64,000 nt of DNA from Hyphobacterium sp. CCMP332 (GCF_014323565.1 NZ_CP058669.1:1763501-1827500), one strand, 5' to 3'. Positions 7,779-17,255 are shown, numbered from the stretch's first letter. Numbers and translations: made by a program. The notes: a model not told the origin generated them from the sequence alone.

Positions 7779-8525
7779 ATGGGTGATCTCTTCTGGAACA
7801 AAGTAGCCGCCGCAGTTATCGGCCTCGTTTTGATGGTCATGGTCATCGGCGTTGTCGGGGACATTGTTTTCCCTGACGAACAGGGTGGTGAAGACCACGC
7901 CTCGCTGGCCTATCCGATTGATCTTGAAGCGGTCATGGGCGGCACGGGTGGTTCTGGCCCGGTCGTGGAAGAGGTCGTGGATCTGGGCGCCTTGCTCGCT
8001 GTGGCCGATGCATCGTCCGGCGAACGGACTTTCCGCCGCTGTGTCTCCTGCCACAATGCAGCCCCGGATGCCGGCAATCTGCAAGGGCCGAATCTCTGGA
8101 ATGTGGTCGGCCGCGAAGCCGGCACATATCCCGGTTTTTCCTACACCGCCGAAATGAGCGCTCATGGTCCCTGGACCTATGAAGCCCTCGACTCATTCAT
8201 CGAGAACCCGCGCGCGGACGTTCCGGGCACAGCGATGGCCTTTGCCGGTATCCGCAATGACGAAGACCGCGCCGATCTGCTGGCCTATCTGCAGACCCTG
8301 TCCGATAATCCGGTTCCCTTCCCGGCCCCGGCGCCAGCGGAAACCGAAGAGGATATGGCAGCAGGCGGCGATATGATGGACACCGCTGAAGGCGAAATGG
8401 CTGAAACGGCAGACGATATCGAAGACCAGATTCAGGCGCTGGAAGACGCCGGCGAAACGGTCATTGACGATCAGGCCGGCGACGGCGAAATGCCGGAAGA
8501 AGCCCCCGAAGACGGCGGCAACTAG
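7779..8525 (+). CDS. Membrane-anchored c-type cytochrome (CycM/cytochrome c552-like)
   Basis: 248 residues. An uncleaved N-terminal membrane helix (about 9-28) anchors a periplasmic class I cytochrome c domain with one haem-binding site CVSCH (88-92), the downstream GPNLWNVVGR and a Met axial ligand in GTAMAFAGI. It ends with a long acidic, Pro/Ala/Glu-rich tail from about residue 185. CycM-type proteins shuttle electrons from the bc1 complex to aa3/cbb3 oxidases. TTTGGGGACC lies just upstream of the start. The stop codon overlaps that of the convergent NlpC/P60 gene. Confidence 0.88.
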   Translation: MGDLFWNKVAAAVIGLVLMVMVIGVVGDIVFPDEQGGEDHASLAYPIDLEAVMGGTGGSGPVVEEVVDLGALLAVADASSGERTFRRCVSCHNAAPDAGNLQGPNLWNVVGREAGTYPGFSYTAEMSAHGPWTYEALDSFIENPRADVPGTAMAFAGIRNDEDRADLLAYLQTLSDNPVPFPAPAPAETEEDMAAGGDMMDTAEGEMAETADDIEDQIQALEDAGETVIDDQAGDGEMPEEAPEDGGN

Positions 8526-9370
8526 TCTCTCAACCGGATAACAGTTGTGACAGGCGAGTCGTTATCAACGGCTCGCCGTGTCGTTTCTGATAACGGCTCG
8601 ATCACTGTTTCCATGAAATGGGCATTGGCGTGGAGGATGTTTGTTGCATCCACCATGATGCCCACATGTCCGGCCCAGAAGATGATGTCGCCGCGCAAAA
8701 GCGGCGCATCGGCCGCTATGACCGTGAACCGTTCGGCAAATTCGGCTTCCTGCATACGGGTATCGCGCAGCACGGCTATTCCAGCCGCTTCGAGCGACGT
8801 CTGCACCAGCCCCGAGCAATCCAGCCCCAGGCTCTCCTTGCCGCCCCATTGATAGGGGGCTCCCAGAAACCGCTCTGCTGCACTGACAAAGTCGGGCGCC
8901 GCATGGTCTGCCGGAACGATATGCCCTTCAAACACCCAGCCCCGGCCATTTGCCGAAACGAACCGGCCGTGTGTGTCGCCGGCGGTGATCTTGGCATTCA
9001 TCGACAACAGGCCATAAGCGGCTGATTTGAGATCGGGTTCCGAAAACAGGTAGGTCCGCAAGGCAGACACCCGATGTGTCGGCCGGGACACCGGCGAGGA
9101 CAGGGCCGCCATATCGACATGGCCGACATAGCCGTCATGCCGGGAAAACCCCCATGCCCAGCCGTCTTTTTCTTCCAGCACCGCAAACACTTCACCAAAC
9201 AGGGTCTGCGTCTCCATCGCGCCATCATCGCGCGGTTCACGCCGGATCGCCGTGACACAGGCCGTCACCTGCATATCGACCGGCTCGACAAAGCGATCGG
9301 CCTTGACCTGGCCTTTCAGATGCGCCGCGGCGAGGTCGCCGCGCGCCGGAAGCAAATTCTTGTGCGTCAT
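8522..9370 (-). CDS. NlpC/P60 (C40) family cell-wall hydrolase with SH3-like domains
   Basis: 282 residues without a signal peptide. Residues ~25-155 form two SH3b-like segments (EVFAVLEEKDGWAWGF and GRGWVFEGHIVP). Residues ~158-282 form an NlpC/P60 papain-like domain with FLGAPYQWGG, the catalytic Cys185 in LDCSGLVQ and the catalytic His in WAGHVGIM. Such enzymes cleave D-Glu-meso-DAP bonds of peptidoglycan peptides; the cytoplasmic alphaproteobacterial form next to an M17 aminopeptidase is thought to recycle muropeptides. Its ATG follows directly on the stop of the aminopeptidase gene, so the two are translationally coupled. Confidence 0.88.
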   Translation of the reverse strand: MTHKNLLPARGDLAAAHLKGQVKADRFVEPVDMQVTACVTAIRREPRDDGAMETQTLFGEVFAVLEEKDGWAWGFSRHDGYVGHVDMAALSSPVSRPTHRVSALRTYLFSEPDLKSAAYGLLSMNAKITAGDTHGRFVSANGRGWVFEGHIVPADHAAPDFVSAAERFLGAPYQWGGKESLGLDCSGLVQTSLEAAGIAVLRDTRMQEAEFAERFTVIAADAPLLRGDIIFWAGHVGIMVDATNILHANAHFMETVIEPLSETTRRAVDNDSPVTTVIRLRD

Positions 9371-10738
9371 CTATTGTCCATACAGGGTTTTCAGCGCTTC
9401 CCAGGCCGCACGGGAGCCGAGCATTTCACCGCCTGCCGGACGCCCCGGACGATCTTTCGGATTCCAGGCAAAGATGTCAAAATGGCACCAGCGGCAATCA
9501 CCGGTGAAACGGCGCAGGAAGAGTGCTGCGGTGATCGACCCCGCAAACCCGTTATCACCGGTATTCTTGAGGTCGGAAATCGCCCCGTCGAGCTGATTGT
9601 CATAACCATCCCATAACGGCATCCGCCAGAGCGGATCAGCGACTTTCGCCCCGCCCTTGCTCAGCGCATCGGCGAGTTTTTCGTCATCGGTATAGAAGGG
9701 CGCAAGATCCGGCCCCAGCGCCACGCGCGCCGCACCGGTCAGCGTCGCAAAATCCAGGATCAGATCGGGTTTGTCCTCGACTGCCTTGGCCAGAGCATCG
9801 CCCAGCACCAGACGTCCTTCCGCATCGGTATTGTCGATCTCGACCGTCAGACCCAGCCGCGAGGTCAATATATCGCCCGGGCGGAAGGCACCGGCGCTGA
9901 TCGCATTCTCGGCGGCAGCGACCAGCAGATGCAAGCGCACCGGCAATTTCGCATCCATGATCAGGCGCGCCAATGCCATGGCATTTGCCGCGCCGCCCAT
10001 ATCCTTCTTCATCAGGCGCATGCCGGCAGCAGGTTTGATATCCAGCCCGCCGGAATCAAACGTGATGCCCTTGCCGACAATCGCAAGACGCGGATGGGAC
10101 GTATCACCCCATTCCAGCTCGATCAGCCGCGGCGCGCTGTGCGCTGCCCGGCCCACGGCGTGAAGCATGCCATAGCGCTCTTTCAGGAGGTCATCGCCCG
10201 CTGTGACGTGGACTGTCGCCCCGAAGGCCTTGGCCAGCTTCACGGCTTCGGCCTGTAATCCGTCCGGATCCATATCCCCGGCAGGTGTGTTGACCAGATC
10301 GCGCGCCAGCCAGATGGAACGCACTACCCGCGTTGCCTCATCCGCATCCGCGCCCTCAACCGGTGTCAGGCGGGCGGGTTTCCGCGAGGGCTTTTTATAG
10401 CGTGTGAACTGATAGCCCCCGGCACCGAACGCGACCATCGCCAGCGTCGGATCGATCTCTCCCAGATCGCCCGTCAACGTCCAGTCGCCCTCAGACAGCG
10501 TCTTGGCCGCATCGCCGAGCGCAAAGGCATCCGTGCCATTCCCGAGGCCGATAATCGCATCGACACCGGCGCTCTCGGGCATCAGGACAATGTGCCCCGC
10601 ATCGCCCTTGAACCCGTTGGCTTTAGCAATCGCGCGGCCGTCCTCGGTCAGCGGTGCGGGCAAATCTCCGGCAAGGCTGGCGGTTACGGCCAGAAGGCGG
10701 CGGGCGGACGAAGAAGCGGTCGGGAATATGTCGGTCAC
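9371..10738 (-). CDS. M17 leucyl aminopeptidase family protein
   Basis: 455 residues from a GTG start at 10738, chosen because GGAG lies 8 nt upstream; a TTG six bases earlier is possible but too close. The C-terminal catalytic domain shows the M17 hallmarks: GKGITFDSGGLDIKPA with metal-ligand Lys and Asp, MKKDMGGAAN, and NTDAEGRLVLGDAL. The enzyme releases N-terminal residues from peptides with two divalent metals, in the cytoplasm. The N-terminal domain is shorter and divergent relative to E. coli PepA, as in the PepB-like subgroup. Forms an operon with the NlpC/P60 gene; together they suggest peptidoglycan-peptide recycling. Confidence 0.9.
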   Translation of the reverse strand: MTDIFPTASSSARRLLAVTASLAGDLPAPLTEDGRAIAKANGFKGDAGHIVLMPESAGVDAIIGLGNGTDAFALGDAAKTLSEGDWTLTGDLGEIDPTLAMVAFGAGGYQFTRYKKPSRKPARLTPVEGADADEATRVVRSIWLARDLVNTPAGDMDPDGLQAEAVKLAKAFGATVHVTAGDDLLKERYGMLHAVGRAAHSAPRLIELEWGDTSHPRLAIVGKGITFDSGGLDIKPAAGMRLMKKDMGGAANAMALARLIMDAKLPVRLHLLVAAAENAISAGAFRPGDILTSRLGLTVEIDNTDAEGRLVLGDALAKAVEDKPDLILDFATLTGAARVALGPDLAPFYTDDEKLADALSKGGAKVADPLWRMPLWDGYDNQLDGAISDLKNTGDNGFAGSITAALFLRRFTGDCRWCHFDIFAWNPKDRPGRPAGGEMLGSRAAWEALKTLYGQ

Positions 10739-10853
10739 GGGCAAGGCTCCGGAAAATTTCTACGTACAAACAAACCGCCGGAACAGATTAACGCAATCTT
10801 GACCGGCGCAGGGAAGAGTAAACCTCTGATTCTGACGGTAAAGGACTTCGCCC

Positions 10854-11663
10854 ATGCGGACCCTGACGAAAATCACGCTGATGGCCTCCATCTCGCTGCT
10901 GACAGCTTGCGCGACAGCGCGGACAGATCAGGAGCAGGCGCTCGCTGATGATCTGACGCAGCGCGCCTCCATTGTTCCGGCCAGTGCCGCCGAGCGCGAA
11001 GCCATCCGCAGCCAGGACTTGCTGACACAGGCCGCTTTCTGGGCCGAGGCCCACGAGCTCAACCCGGGCGACCGGGAAGCGGCGGTCGAGCTGTCCCGCG
11101 TCCTGCGCAATCTGGGACAGACCCAGCGCGCCGCTGCCGTGGCACGTCAATCCATGGCGCTTTTCCCGCAGGATATCGACCTTCAGCTGGCGTACGGCAC
11201 CGCTTTGACCGATGCCGGGCGCGGTGCCGCGGCCATTGAATCGCTGACCCGCGTGACCACTGCGCGGCCCGATGACTGGCATGTCATGAATATTCTCGGC
11301 GTGGCCTATGAGCAGGCCGGCCTGCGCCAGCAATCGCGGCAGAAATATATTGAAGCCCTGCAGCTCGCGCCCGGCGAGCCCTCCATCATGTCAAATCTCG
11401 CGCTGTCCTATGCCTTTGATGGCGACGCCGCGCAGGCCGAACGGCTGTTGCGTGAAGCCATGGCGCGTCCGACCGCTGCCGCAACGGTGCGCCAGAATCT
11501 GGCGCTGGTGATTGCCCTGCAAGGCCGTTTCGATGAGGCGGAAGCCATGGCCCGCGTCGATGTCAGCCCGCAAACGGCCGAGGCCAATATGGCTTATGTT
11601 CGCGCCATGCTGACCAGTGGCCGCCGCTGGGATGCCATTCGCGACGATAGCGGCGCGCGCTGA
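10854..11663 (+). CDS. tadD: Tad pilus assembly TPR lipoprotein TadD
   Basis: 269 residues. The signal peptide ends in the lipobox LLTAC (Cys19), followed by about five tetratricopeptide repeats between residues 50 and 245 (for example DWHVMNILGVAYEQAG and PSIMSNLALSYAFDG). TadD is the outer-membrane-associated pilotin-like TPR protein of tad systems, thought to help the secretin or scaffold assemble. AAAGGAC lies ~8 nt upstream of the start. It is transcribed towards the tail of the main tad operon, separated from the rest of its system only by orientation. Confidence 0.82.
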   Translation: MRTLTKITLMASISLLTACATARTDQEQALADDLTQRASIVPASAAEREAIRSQDLLTQAAFWAEAHELNPGDREAAVELSRVLRNLGQTQRAAAVARQSMALFPQDIDLQLAYGTALTDAGRGAAAIESLTRVTTARPDDWHVMNILGVAYEQAGLRQQSRQKYIEALQLAPGEPSIMSNLALSYAFDGDAAQAERLLREAMARPTAAATVRQNLALVIALQGRFDEAEAMARVDVSPQTAEANMAYVRAMLTSGRRWDAIRDDSGAR

Positions 11664-11669
11664 TTGAAA

Positions 11670-12170
11670 TCAGATTTCCGTTGAGCCCATACCCGCCGGA
11701 AACGGCGGCGGTGGCACATCGTCCGGCTTTTCCTCCACACGCTTGAGCGGGAAGAGCCCTTTCAGGGACGGATCCACCAGCGTCGTATCAAAGCGGAAAT
11801 TCTCGGCATGATCGCGCAAGGCCGAAGGCGGACGCCCGTCGCGGGTATTCTCGATGGCGCGATAGAGCGCATACAGGCGCAGATAGCCCTTGTCGTCTTT
11901 CGAAAGACTGGTGTCGTCCAGACGCTCGAAAACCTTGATCAACTGATTGAGGCCATTCTTCCGCTTGCCGGCCGACAGATCCGTCAGTGCCATCACCAGC
12001 GCCACTTTCCAGCCGGTTTCGGCAAATTCGACGCGCTTGGGCACCGCTGTCAGCTCGTCACGGGCACGCGCCACATCACCGCCGACCAGCGCCTTGAGCG
12101 CGGCCTCACTGGCGCGGCTGGCAATCAGATTCGATTGCGCCCGCTCTTCACTGTTTCTGCGGCCTAACAT
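11670..12170 (-). CDS. Hypothetical alpha-helical protein at the end of the tad operon
   Basis: 166 residues, soluble, no signal peptide or membrane helix. The first ~110 residues are strongly helical and alanine/leucine-rich in a TPR-like rhythm (ASEAALKALVGGDVARARDEL, VALVMALTDLSAGKRKNGLNQL). The C-terminal ~40 residues are proline-rich and end PPPPFPAG. No ribosome binding site is visible before the ATG at 12170. It lies 59 bp after tadC in the same orientation, so it may be the last gene of the tad transcript. No family recognised; a TPR-like cytoplasmic accessory is a guess. Confidence 0.55.
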   Translation of the reverse strand: MLGRRNSEERAQSNLIASRASEAALKALVGGDVARARDELTAVPKRVEFAETGWKVALVMALTDLSAGKRKNGLNQLIKVFERLDDTSLSKDDKGYLRLYALYRAIENTRDGRPPSALRDHAENFRFDTTLVDPSLKGLFPLKRVEEKPDDVPPPPFPAGMGSTEI

Positions 12171-12229
12171 GGGGAGGTTTTAGCGGCAGGACGATGTCTT
12201 GGCGAGAGTGAACGCCAGACAGGCGAATC

Positions 12230-13207
12230 CTACATCGACTGATAACGCATGATGGCCGGGCCGAGAATGACCACGAAAAGCACCGGCAGGAAGAAGACAA
12301 TCATCGGAACGGTCAGCTTGGCCGGCAGGGCCGCCGCCTTCTTCTCGGCATTGGCCAGCCGCATATCCCGGTTTTCCTTGGCCATGACGCGCAGTGCCTG
12401 CCCCAGCGGCGTCCCGTAGCGTTCCGCCTGGATCAGCGCGGTCGCCACCGATTTCACCCCGGGATGATTGGTACGCTTGGCCAGGTTTTCATAGGCTGTG
12501 CGCCGGTCCTGCAGATAGGACAATTCGGCCGTCGTCAGAGACAATTCCTCGGCAAGTTCGATCGACTGCGCGCCGACTTCGCCGGAAACTTTCTGGAAAG
12601 CCGCTTCGATCGACATCCCCGCCTCGACGCAGATCAGCAGAAGGTCCAGACCGTCTGGAAAGGCCATCATGATGGATTGCTGGCGCTTGGCGGCAGCATT
12701 CGTCAGATAGAGGTTCGGCGCATAATAACCCGCCATGCCGATGCCGGCAGCGACGCACCAGCGCGTAATCGTCGGGAGGCCGAAATCATTGACGAAGAAA
12801 ACATAGAACGCCGCCCCGCCGAACAGCAGGATCGGTGCCGCCAGGCGGAAGAAATAAAAGGTCATCACCGGCCCGTTGCCGCGGAAACCCGCCTGAGTCA
12901 GCTTGTCCTTGAGGTCGGGATCTTCAAACAGCTTTTGCAGGTTCAGGCTTTGCACAATCGTCCTGGCGAGACTCTTGTCTTCCTTGCCCCGCAATTTGGA
13001 GGCATGCGCCTCTTCCATGGCTTCGCGCGACTTGCGGCGCAGCTCTTCCTTGCGGTTCTGAACACCCTTGATGCGGTTTTCCAGCTTGTTCTGACCCATC
13101 ATGGGCGAGGTCAGCGTGACCACGGTCGCAAACACGGCAATCGCCGCAATGACCGACCACAGAAACTGCGGGTTGGTGACGAGTTCGGCTATGTCCTGCA
13201 TGTTCAT
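12230..13207 (-). CDS. tadC: Tad pilus inner-membrane platform protein TadC (T2SS F family)
   Basis: 325 residues. One N-terminal membrane helix (about 17-38), a cytoplasmic basic linker, a pair of helices near 115-160, and a C-terminal helix (about 300-320). The T2SSF core is clear at about 175-290 (AFPDGLDLLLICVEAGMS, LAKRTNHPGVKSVATALIQA). TadC with TadB forms the platform on which the TadA/CpaF ATPase drives Flp pilus extension and retraction. Starts 9 bp after tadB, in operon order. Confidence 0.9.
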   Translation of the reverse strand: MNMQDIAELVTNPQFLWSVIAAIAVFATVVTLTSPMMGQNKLENRIKGVQNRKEELRRKSREAMEEAHASKLRGKEDKSLARTIVQSLNLQKLFEDPDLKDKLTQAGFRGNGPVMTFYFFRLAAPILLFGGAAFYVFFVNDFGLPTITRWCVAAGIGMAGYYAPNLYLTNAAAKRQQSIMMAFPDGLDLLLICVEAGMSIEAAFQKVSGEVGAQSIELAEELSLTTAELSYLQDRRTAYENLAKRTNHPGVKSVATALIQAERYGTPLGQALRVMAKENRDMRLANAEKKAAALPAKLTVPMIVFFLPVLFVVILGPAIMRYQSM

Positions 13208-13216
13208 GGCCGCCCC

Positions 13217-14206
13217 CTAATGCTTGAAGTTGATCATGCCGCGCATCATCAGAATACCGAGGCCCATCCAGATCCCGCCGCCCAGCAGCATGAGCTGGCC
13301 CTTGGGTTCAACGAACATGGCGGTCATGTAGGAGGGCGTCGTGAAATAGACGATGGCGAGCACGCCCGGCGGCAGCGCACCAATGATCATGGACGATGCC
13401 TTGGCTTCCGATGACAGCGCGCCAATCTTCTCGCGCATCATCTTGCGGGCACGCAGAACAGCCGACAGATTGCCCAGCGCTTCCGCCAGATTGCCGCCCG
13501 TCTTGGCCTGAATGGTCAGCACGGTGGCGAAGAAATTCAGCTCCGGCAACGGCATGCGCGTCACCATCTTCTTGATGCCGTCTTCGAGCGTGACGCCCAC
13601 AGCCTGTGCTTCCACCAGCTTTTTGAACTCGGAGGCCACCGGTTCCGCAGATTCCCGCGCAATCACCTTGATACACTCATTCAATGGCAGGCCGGACTTG
13701 ATGCCGCGCACGATGATGTCGAGCGCATTGGCAAATTCGCCGGTGAATTTCTTCTGCCGTCCGGAACGGCGCATGCCCAGAAACCAGCGCGGCAGGCCCA
13801 GCCCCGCCGCAATCGACAGCCCCGCCGAAATCAACAGACTCTGCCCGGTCAGCAGCGCGCCGAGAAAACCGACGATCGCCAGCACACCCGATGCAATCCA
13901 GAAGGCGCGCGGCGAAAAGCTGAAGCCCGCTTGCTCGATCTGGGATTTCAGGGTCAGGGATTTTTTCTTCGCGCTTTTCTGCTTGTCCTCGATTTCCTTC
14001 AGGGAATCCTGGACCTGCTTGCGGCGCTGAATTGTATTGTCCGCCTGCTGGGCGCGCGCCTTTCGCGGACCGGAGCTGGACACAACCGCCTTGCGGCGCG
14101 CCGATTTCTGACCATCACCCAGCGCACCGGCCACAACCCAGCCGACACCGCCCACGGCAATGAACGCGGCGACGGCAGCAAACAGGAGCGGTAATTGTCC
14201 TTGCAT
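13217..14206 (-). CDS. tadB: Tad pilus inner-membrane platform protein TadB (T2SS F family)
   Basis: 329 residues with an N-terminal membrane helix (about 7-28), a basic cytoplasmic region (30-95), helices near 100-145, a T2SSF core (about 160-285, with DIIVRGIKSGLPLNECIK and FFATVLTIQAKTGGNLAEAL) and two C-terminal helices. It pairs with TadC as the pilus platform. The ATG lies 2 bp after the cpaF stop, which suggests translational coupling. Confidence 0.91.
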   Translation of the reverse strand: MQGQLPLLFAAVAAFIAVGGVGWVVAGALGDGQKSARRKAVVSSSGPRKARAQQADNTIQRRKQVQDSLKEIEDKQKSAKKKSLTLKSQIEQAGFSFSPRAFWIASGVLAIVGFLGALLTGQSLLISAGLSIAAGLGLPRWFLGMRRSGRQKKFTGEFANALDIIVRGIKSGLPLNECIKVIARESAEPVASEFKKLVEAQAVGVTLEDGIKKMVTRMPLPELNFFATVLTIQAKTGGNLAEALGNLSAVLRARKMMREKIGALSSEAKASSMIIGALPPGVLAIVYFTTPSYMTAMFVEPKGQLMLLGGGIWMGLGILMMRGMINFKH

Positions 14207-14208
14207 GA

Positions 14209-15693
14209 CTAGCCCTCCGACGCATCGAGCGCGGCGGCGAGCTCGCGTTCGAGACCATAATAGCGGGCGCGGTCCCAGAAACGCGGACGCGCAATGCCGG
14301 TGGATTTATGCTTGCCGATAATCTTGCCGTCCGCATCCTCGCCCTCCATCTCGTAGACGAAGAGGTCCTGGGTCACGATGACATCGCCCTCCATGCCCAT
14401 CACCTCGGTGATGTGCGTGATTTTCCGTGAGCCATCGCGCATCCGCGAGGCCTGGATGACCACATCAATGGAACCCGCAATCATTTCACGGATGGTCTTG
14501 GACGGCAGGCTGTAGCCGCCCATCGTGATCATCGATTCAATACGCGACAGACCTTCGCGCGGGCTGTTGGCGTGCAACGTGCCCATCGAGCCGTCATGGC
14601 CCGTATTCATCGCCTGCAACAGGTCAAAGGCTTCCGGTCCGCGCACCTCACCCACGATGATCCGCTCCGGACGCATCCGCAGGCAGTTCTTGACCAGATC
14701 ACGCATGGTGACTTCGCCGGAGCCCTCGAGGTTTTTCGGGCGCGTTTCCAGACGCACGACATGCGGCTGCTGCAATTGCAATTCGGCGGCATCTTCGCAG
14801 GTAATGATGCGCTCTTCTTCGCCGATGAAAGCGGTCAGACAGTTGAGCAGCGTGGTCTTGCCGGAACCCGTACCGCCGGAGATCAGAACATTACAACGGG
14901 ATGTGCCGATGATCGACAGCACTTTCGCGCCTTCCGGAGTGATCGAGTTGAAATCGACCAGATCCTGCATACGCAGCTTGTCTTTCTTGAACTTCCGGAT
15001 GGTCAGTGTCGGCCCGTCCAGCGCCAGAGGCGGCGCGATCACATTGACCCGCGAACCGTCGGCGAGACGCGCATCACAAATCGGGCTGGCTTCATCCACA
15101 CGGCGGCCGACCTGGCTCACAATCCGCTGACAGATATTCATCAGCTGGCCATTGTCGCGGAAACGGATATTGGTTTTTTCAACGCGGCCCGCGACTTCGA
15201 TAAACACATCGCCCGCGCCATTGACCATGATGTCGGCAATATCATCGCGCGCCAGCAAGGGCTCCAGCGGTCCATAGCCCAGCACGTCATTGCAGATGTC
15301 CTGGAGCAGGCGTTCCTGCTCGGCAATCGACATCGCAACATTCTTGATCGAGATGATCTCGGTGACGATATCGCGGATTTCCTCGGCGGCTGTCTCATTG
15401 TCGAGCTGCGCCAGCGCGCCCAGATCAATCGTATCGATCAGCGCATTGAAGATCGTCGTTTTGGTGGCGTAATACTCGTCAGTCCGTTGCGTATCGGCGG
15501 TCGTCGCCACCGGCTTGACCTTCGGGGCCGGCTTCGGTCCGGTCACCGCGGCGGGCTTGGCCGCTGGTTTGGGCGCAGATTGTGCGGGAGCCTCTGCACG
15601 CGCAGCCGGGCGGCTGGCAGGCGCAGCAGAAGCCGGCACGGGGGCCGGCTTCGGGTCAGGTCTGGGCGCTGTGGCGTCGCGCTTACCGAACAT
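14209..15693 (-). CDS. cpaF: Tad pilus assembly/secretion ATPase CpaF (TadA)
   Basis: 494 residues, a type II/IV secretion ATPase that powers tad pilus dynamics in the cytoplasm. The first ~65 residues are an Ala/Pro-rich disordered leader. Then come an N-terminal helical domain (IFNALIDTIDLGALAQL), the motif NVIAPPLALDGPTLTIRKF, Walker A GGTGSGKT (273-280), an Asp box (TCEDAAELQL) and LRMRPERIIVGEVRGPEA, and a His box with HDGSMGTLHANSP. All catalytic motifs look intact. Overlap-free, tight spacing to cpaE and tadB. Confidence 0.95.
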   Translation of the reverse strand: MFGKRDATAPRPDPKPAPVPASAAPASRPAARAEAPAQSAPKPAAKPAAVTGPKPAPKVKPVATTADTQRTDEYYATKTTIFNALIDTIDLGALAQLDNETAAEEIRDIVTEIISIKNVAMSIAEQERLLQDICNDVLGYGPLEPLLARDDIADIMVNGAGDVFIEVAGRVEKTNIRFRDNGQLMNICQRIVSQVGRRVDEASPICDARLADGSRVNVIAPPLALDGPTLTIRKFKKDKLRMQDLVDFNSITPEGAKVLSIIGTSRCNVLISGGTGSGKTTLLNCLTAFIGEEERIITCEDAAELQLQQPHVVRLETRPKNLEGSGEVTMRDLVKNCLRMRPERIIVGEVRGPEAFDLLQAMNTGHDGSMGTLHANSPREGLSRIESMITMGGYSLPSKTIREMIAGSIDVVIQASRMRDGSRKITHITEVMGMEGDVIVTQDLFVYEMEGEDADGKIIGKHKSTGIARPRFWDRARYYGLERELAAALDASEG

Positions 15694-15701
15694 GGCTCAG
15701 A

Positions 15702-17240
15702 TCACTTTCCAAACAGGCCTCCGAAAAGACCTTTCTTTTGAGGGGCAGCTGCACGGCCGGACAACATGGCAGCCAGATGCGAGAAGCCTTCGGCGGCTTT
15801 CGATTTCGGATCGACCTCGGCAATCATCTGCCCGTCATTGGCGGCCTTGCCGAAGAGTTGCGGCTCGAATGGCAGGACCAGAGCGGGTTGAACGCCCAGC
15901 GCCTCGGCAAAATCCTTGACCGGAATTTCCGGGCGTTTGGCAATCCCCGCCATATTGATCACCACTTTCGGCGGTTCGTCATTCGGGCGCGAGGCATGGA
16001 TCAGATCGAACAGATTCTTGGCATTCCGAAGGGAGGCCAGTTCCGGTGTAACCGTGACCACCACCTGATCGGCCCCCAGAATCGTGTGCTTCACCCAGGG
16101 CGTCCAGGTATGCGGCAGGTCCAGCGTGATAAACGGGGCCTGACGGCGGATCTTGTCGAGCACAGCCTCGTAGGCTTCAGGACCGAAATCCCAGTCCTTG
16201 TCGAGCGTCGCCGGCGCAGAAAACAGCGACAGGCGTTCCGTGCAGCGCACCAGAAGCCGGTCCAGCAGTGCATCATCGAGGCGATCCGGATCGCTCAGCG
16301 CATCGCCCAGCGTCTGCGCCGGGTCCTGATTGAAATCGAGCCCGGCCGTGCCGAACGACAAGTCCATATCCACCAGCACACAATCGGCATGCGAATTTTC
16401 CGATATGCACCAGGCCGTATTGTGCGCGACGGTGGAAGCCCCGACGCCGCCCTTGGCACCGATAAAGGCAATCGTCTTGCCCGCAAACGGCGCTTCCGGA
16501 TCAAGATAGAGACCGGAAATCGTGCGGATCAGATGCAGCGGAGACATTGGCGGCACGAGGTATTCGCTCACGCCGCGCTTCATCAGCTCGCGATAGAGCG
16601 AAATGTCGTTGGCGGCTCCGATAATGATGACTTTCGTGCCCGGATCACAGAATCCGGCCAGTTCTTCCAGCTGGTCAAACAGGCCTTGCCCGCGCATCCC
16701 CGATTCGATGATCAGGAGATCCGGCGTCGACTGGGTCGCAAACCGGTTGATCGCCGCTGGTAGTCCGCCCAGCTCCACTTCGACATGGGTTTTGGACAGG
16801 CGGCGGTCATTGGCGGCATTGTGCACCAGCGCACCGCTTTCCGGGCGTTCGCAGAAGGCATGGATGGTGATCCGGGGAATAGGCTGGTCCGGGATGTCAT
16901 CATCGATCTCACCGACCAGCGGGTCGATGGTTTGGGGCGCATAGCCCTCAGGCTCAAAGCCGTCAAAGCCGGATGTCGGGTCAGAGACCGGCTCTGCCAC
17001 ATACGCGTCGGCTTCGGCCCAATCATCTTCGGGCGCCGTCACCGGCACTTTCGGCGCTGCCGCCGCGCGCGATCCGAACGGACGCTGCGCATCACCGCCG
17101 TCGCTGAAGCCATCCAGATCACCGAATTCTTCATAGCCCTCATTCGCGCTGTCGCTCAGAAGGCGGCGCTCCACTTCAGCCGGATCAAGGAAATCGTCCT
17201 CGTCCAGGAAGTCGTCGTCATATGTCTGTGGTTCAGCCAT
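15702..17240 (-). CDS. cpaE: Tad pilus localisation ATPase CpaE/TadZ
   Basis: 512 residues. An acidic disordered N-terminus (1-115) precedes a receiver-like domain (about 123-245) and a MinD/ParA-like ATPase domain with deviant Walker A KGGVGAST at about 263-270. The DMDLSFGTAGLD segment follows. CpaE/TadZ marks the pole and positions the pilus machine in Caulobacter. The receiver-like domain lacks an obvious conserved phospho-Asp triad, so it is probably structural. The C-terminus (KKGLFGGLFGK) is short and basic/hydrophobic, possibly membrane-interacting. Part of the cpaA-tadC operon. Confidence 0.9.
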   Translation of the reverse strand: MAEPQTYDDDFLDEDDFLDPAEVERRLLSDSANEGYEEFGDLDGFSDGGDAQRPFGSRAAAAPKVPVTAPEDDWAEADAYVAEPVSDPTSGFDGFEPEGYAPQTIDPLVGEIDDDIPDQPIPRITIHAFCERPESGALVHNAANDRRLSKTHVEVELGGLPAAINRFATQSTPDLLIIESGMRGQGLFDQLEELAGFCDPGTKVIIIGAANDISLYRELMKRGVSEYLVPPMSPLHLIRTISGLYLDPEAPFAGKTIAFIGAKGGVGASTVAHNTAWCISENSHADCVLVDMDLSFGTAGLDFNQDPAQTLGDALSDPDRLDDALLDRLLVRCTERLSLFSAPATLDKDWDFGPEAYEAVLDKIRRQAPFITLDLPHTWTPWVKHTILGADQVVVTVTPELASLRNAKNLFDLIHASRPNDEPPKVVINMAGIAKRPEIPVKDFAEALGVQPALVLPFEPQLFGKAANDGQMIAEVDPKSKAAEGFSHLAAMLSGRAAAPQKKGLFGGLFGK

Positions 17241-17255
17241 TCTTCTTATCCAGCG

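Noticed and set aside
6933-8165. 410-codon minus-strand frame covering the barrel protein and beyond
   Set aside because: The region upstream of the barrel signal peptide is antisense to the cytochrome c gene and has no conserved content. The true start is at 7472.
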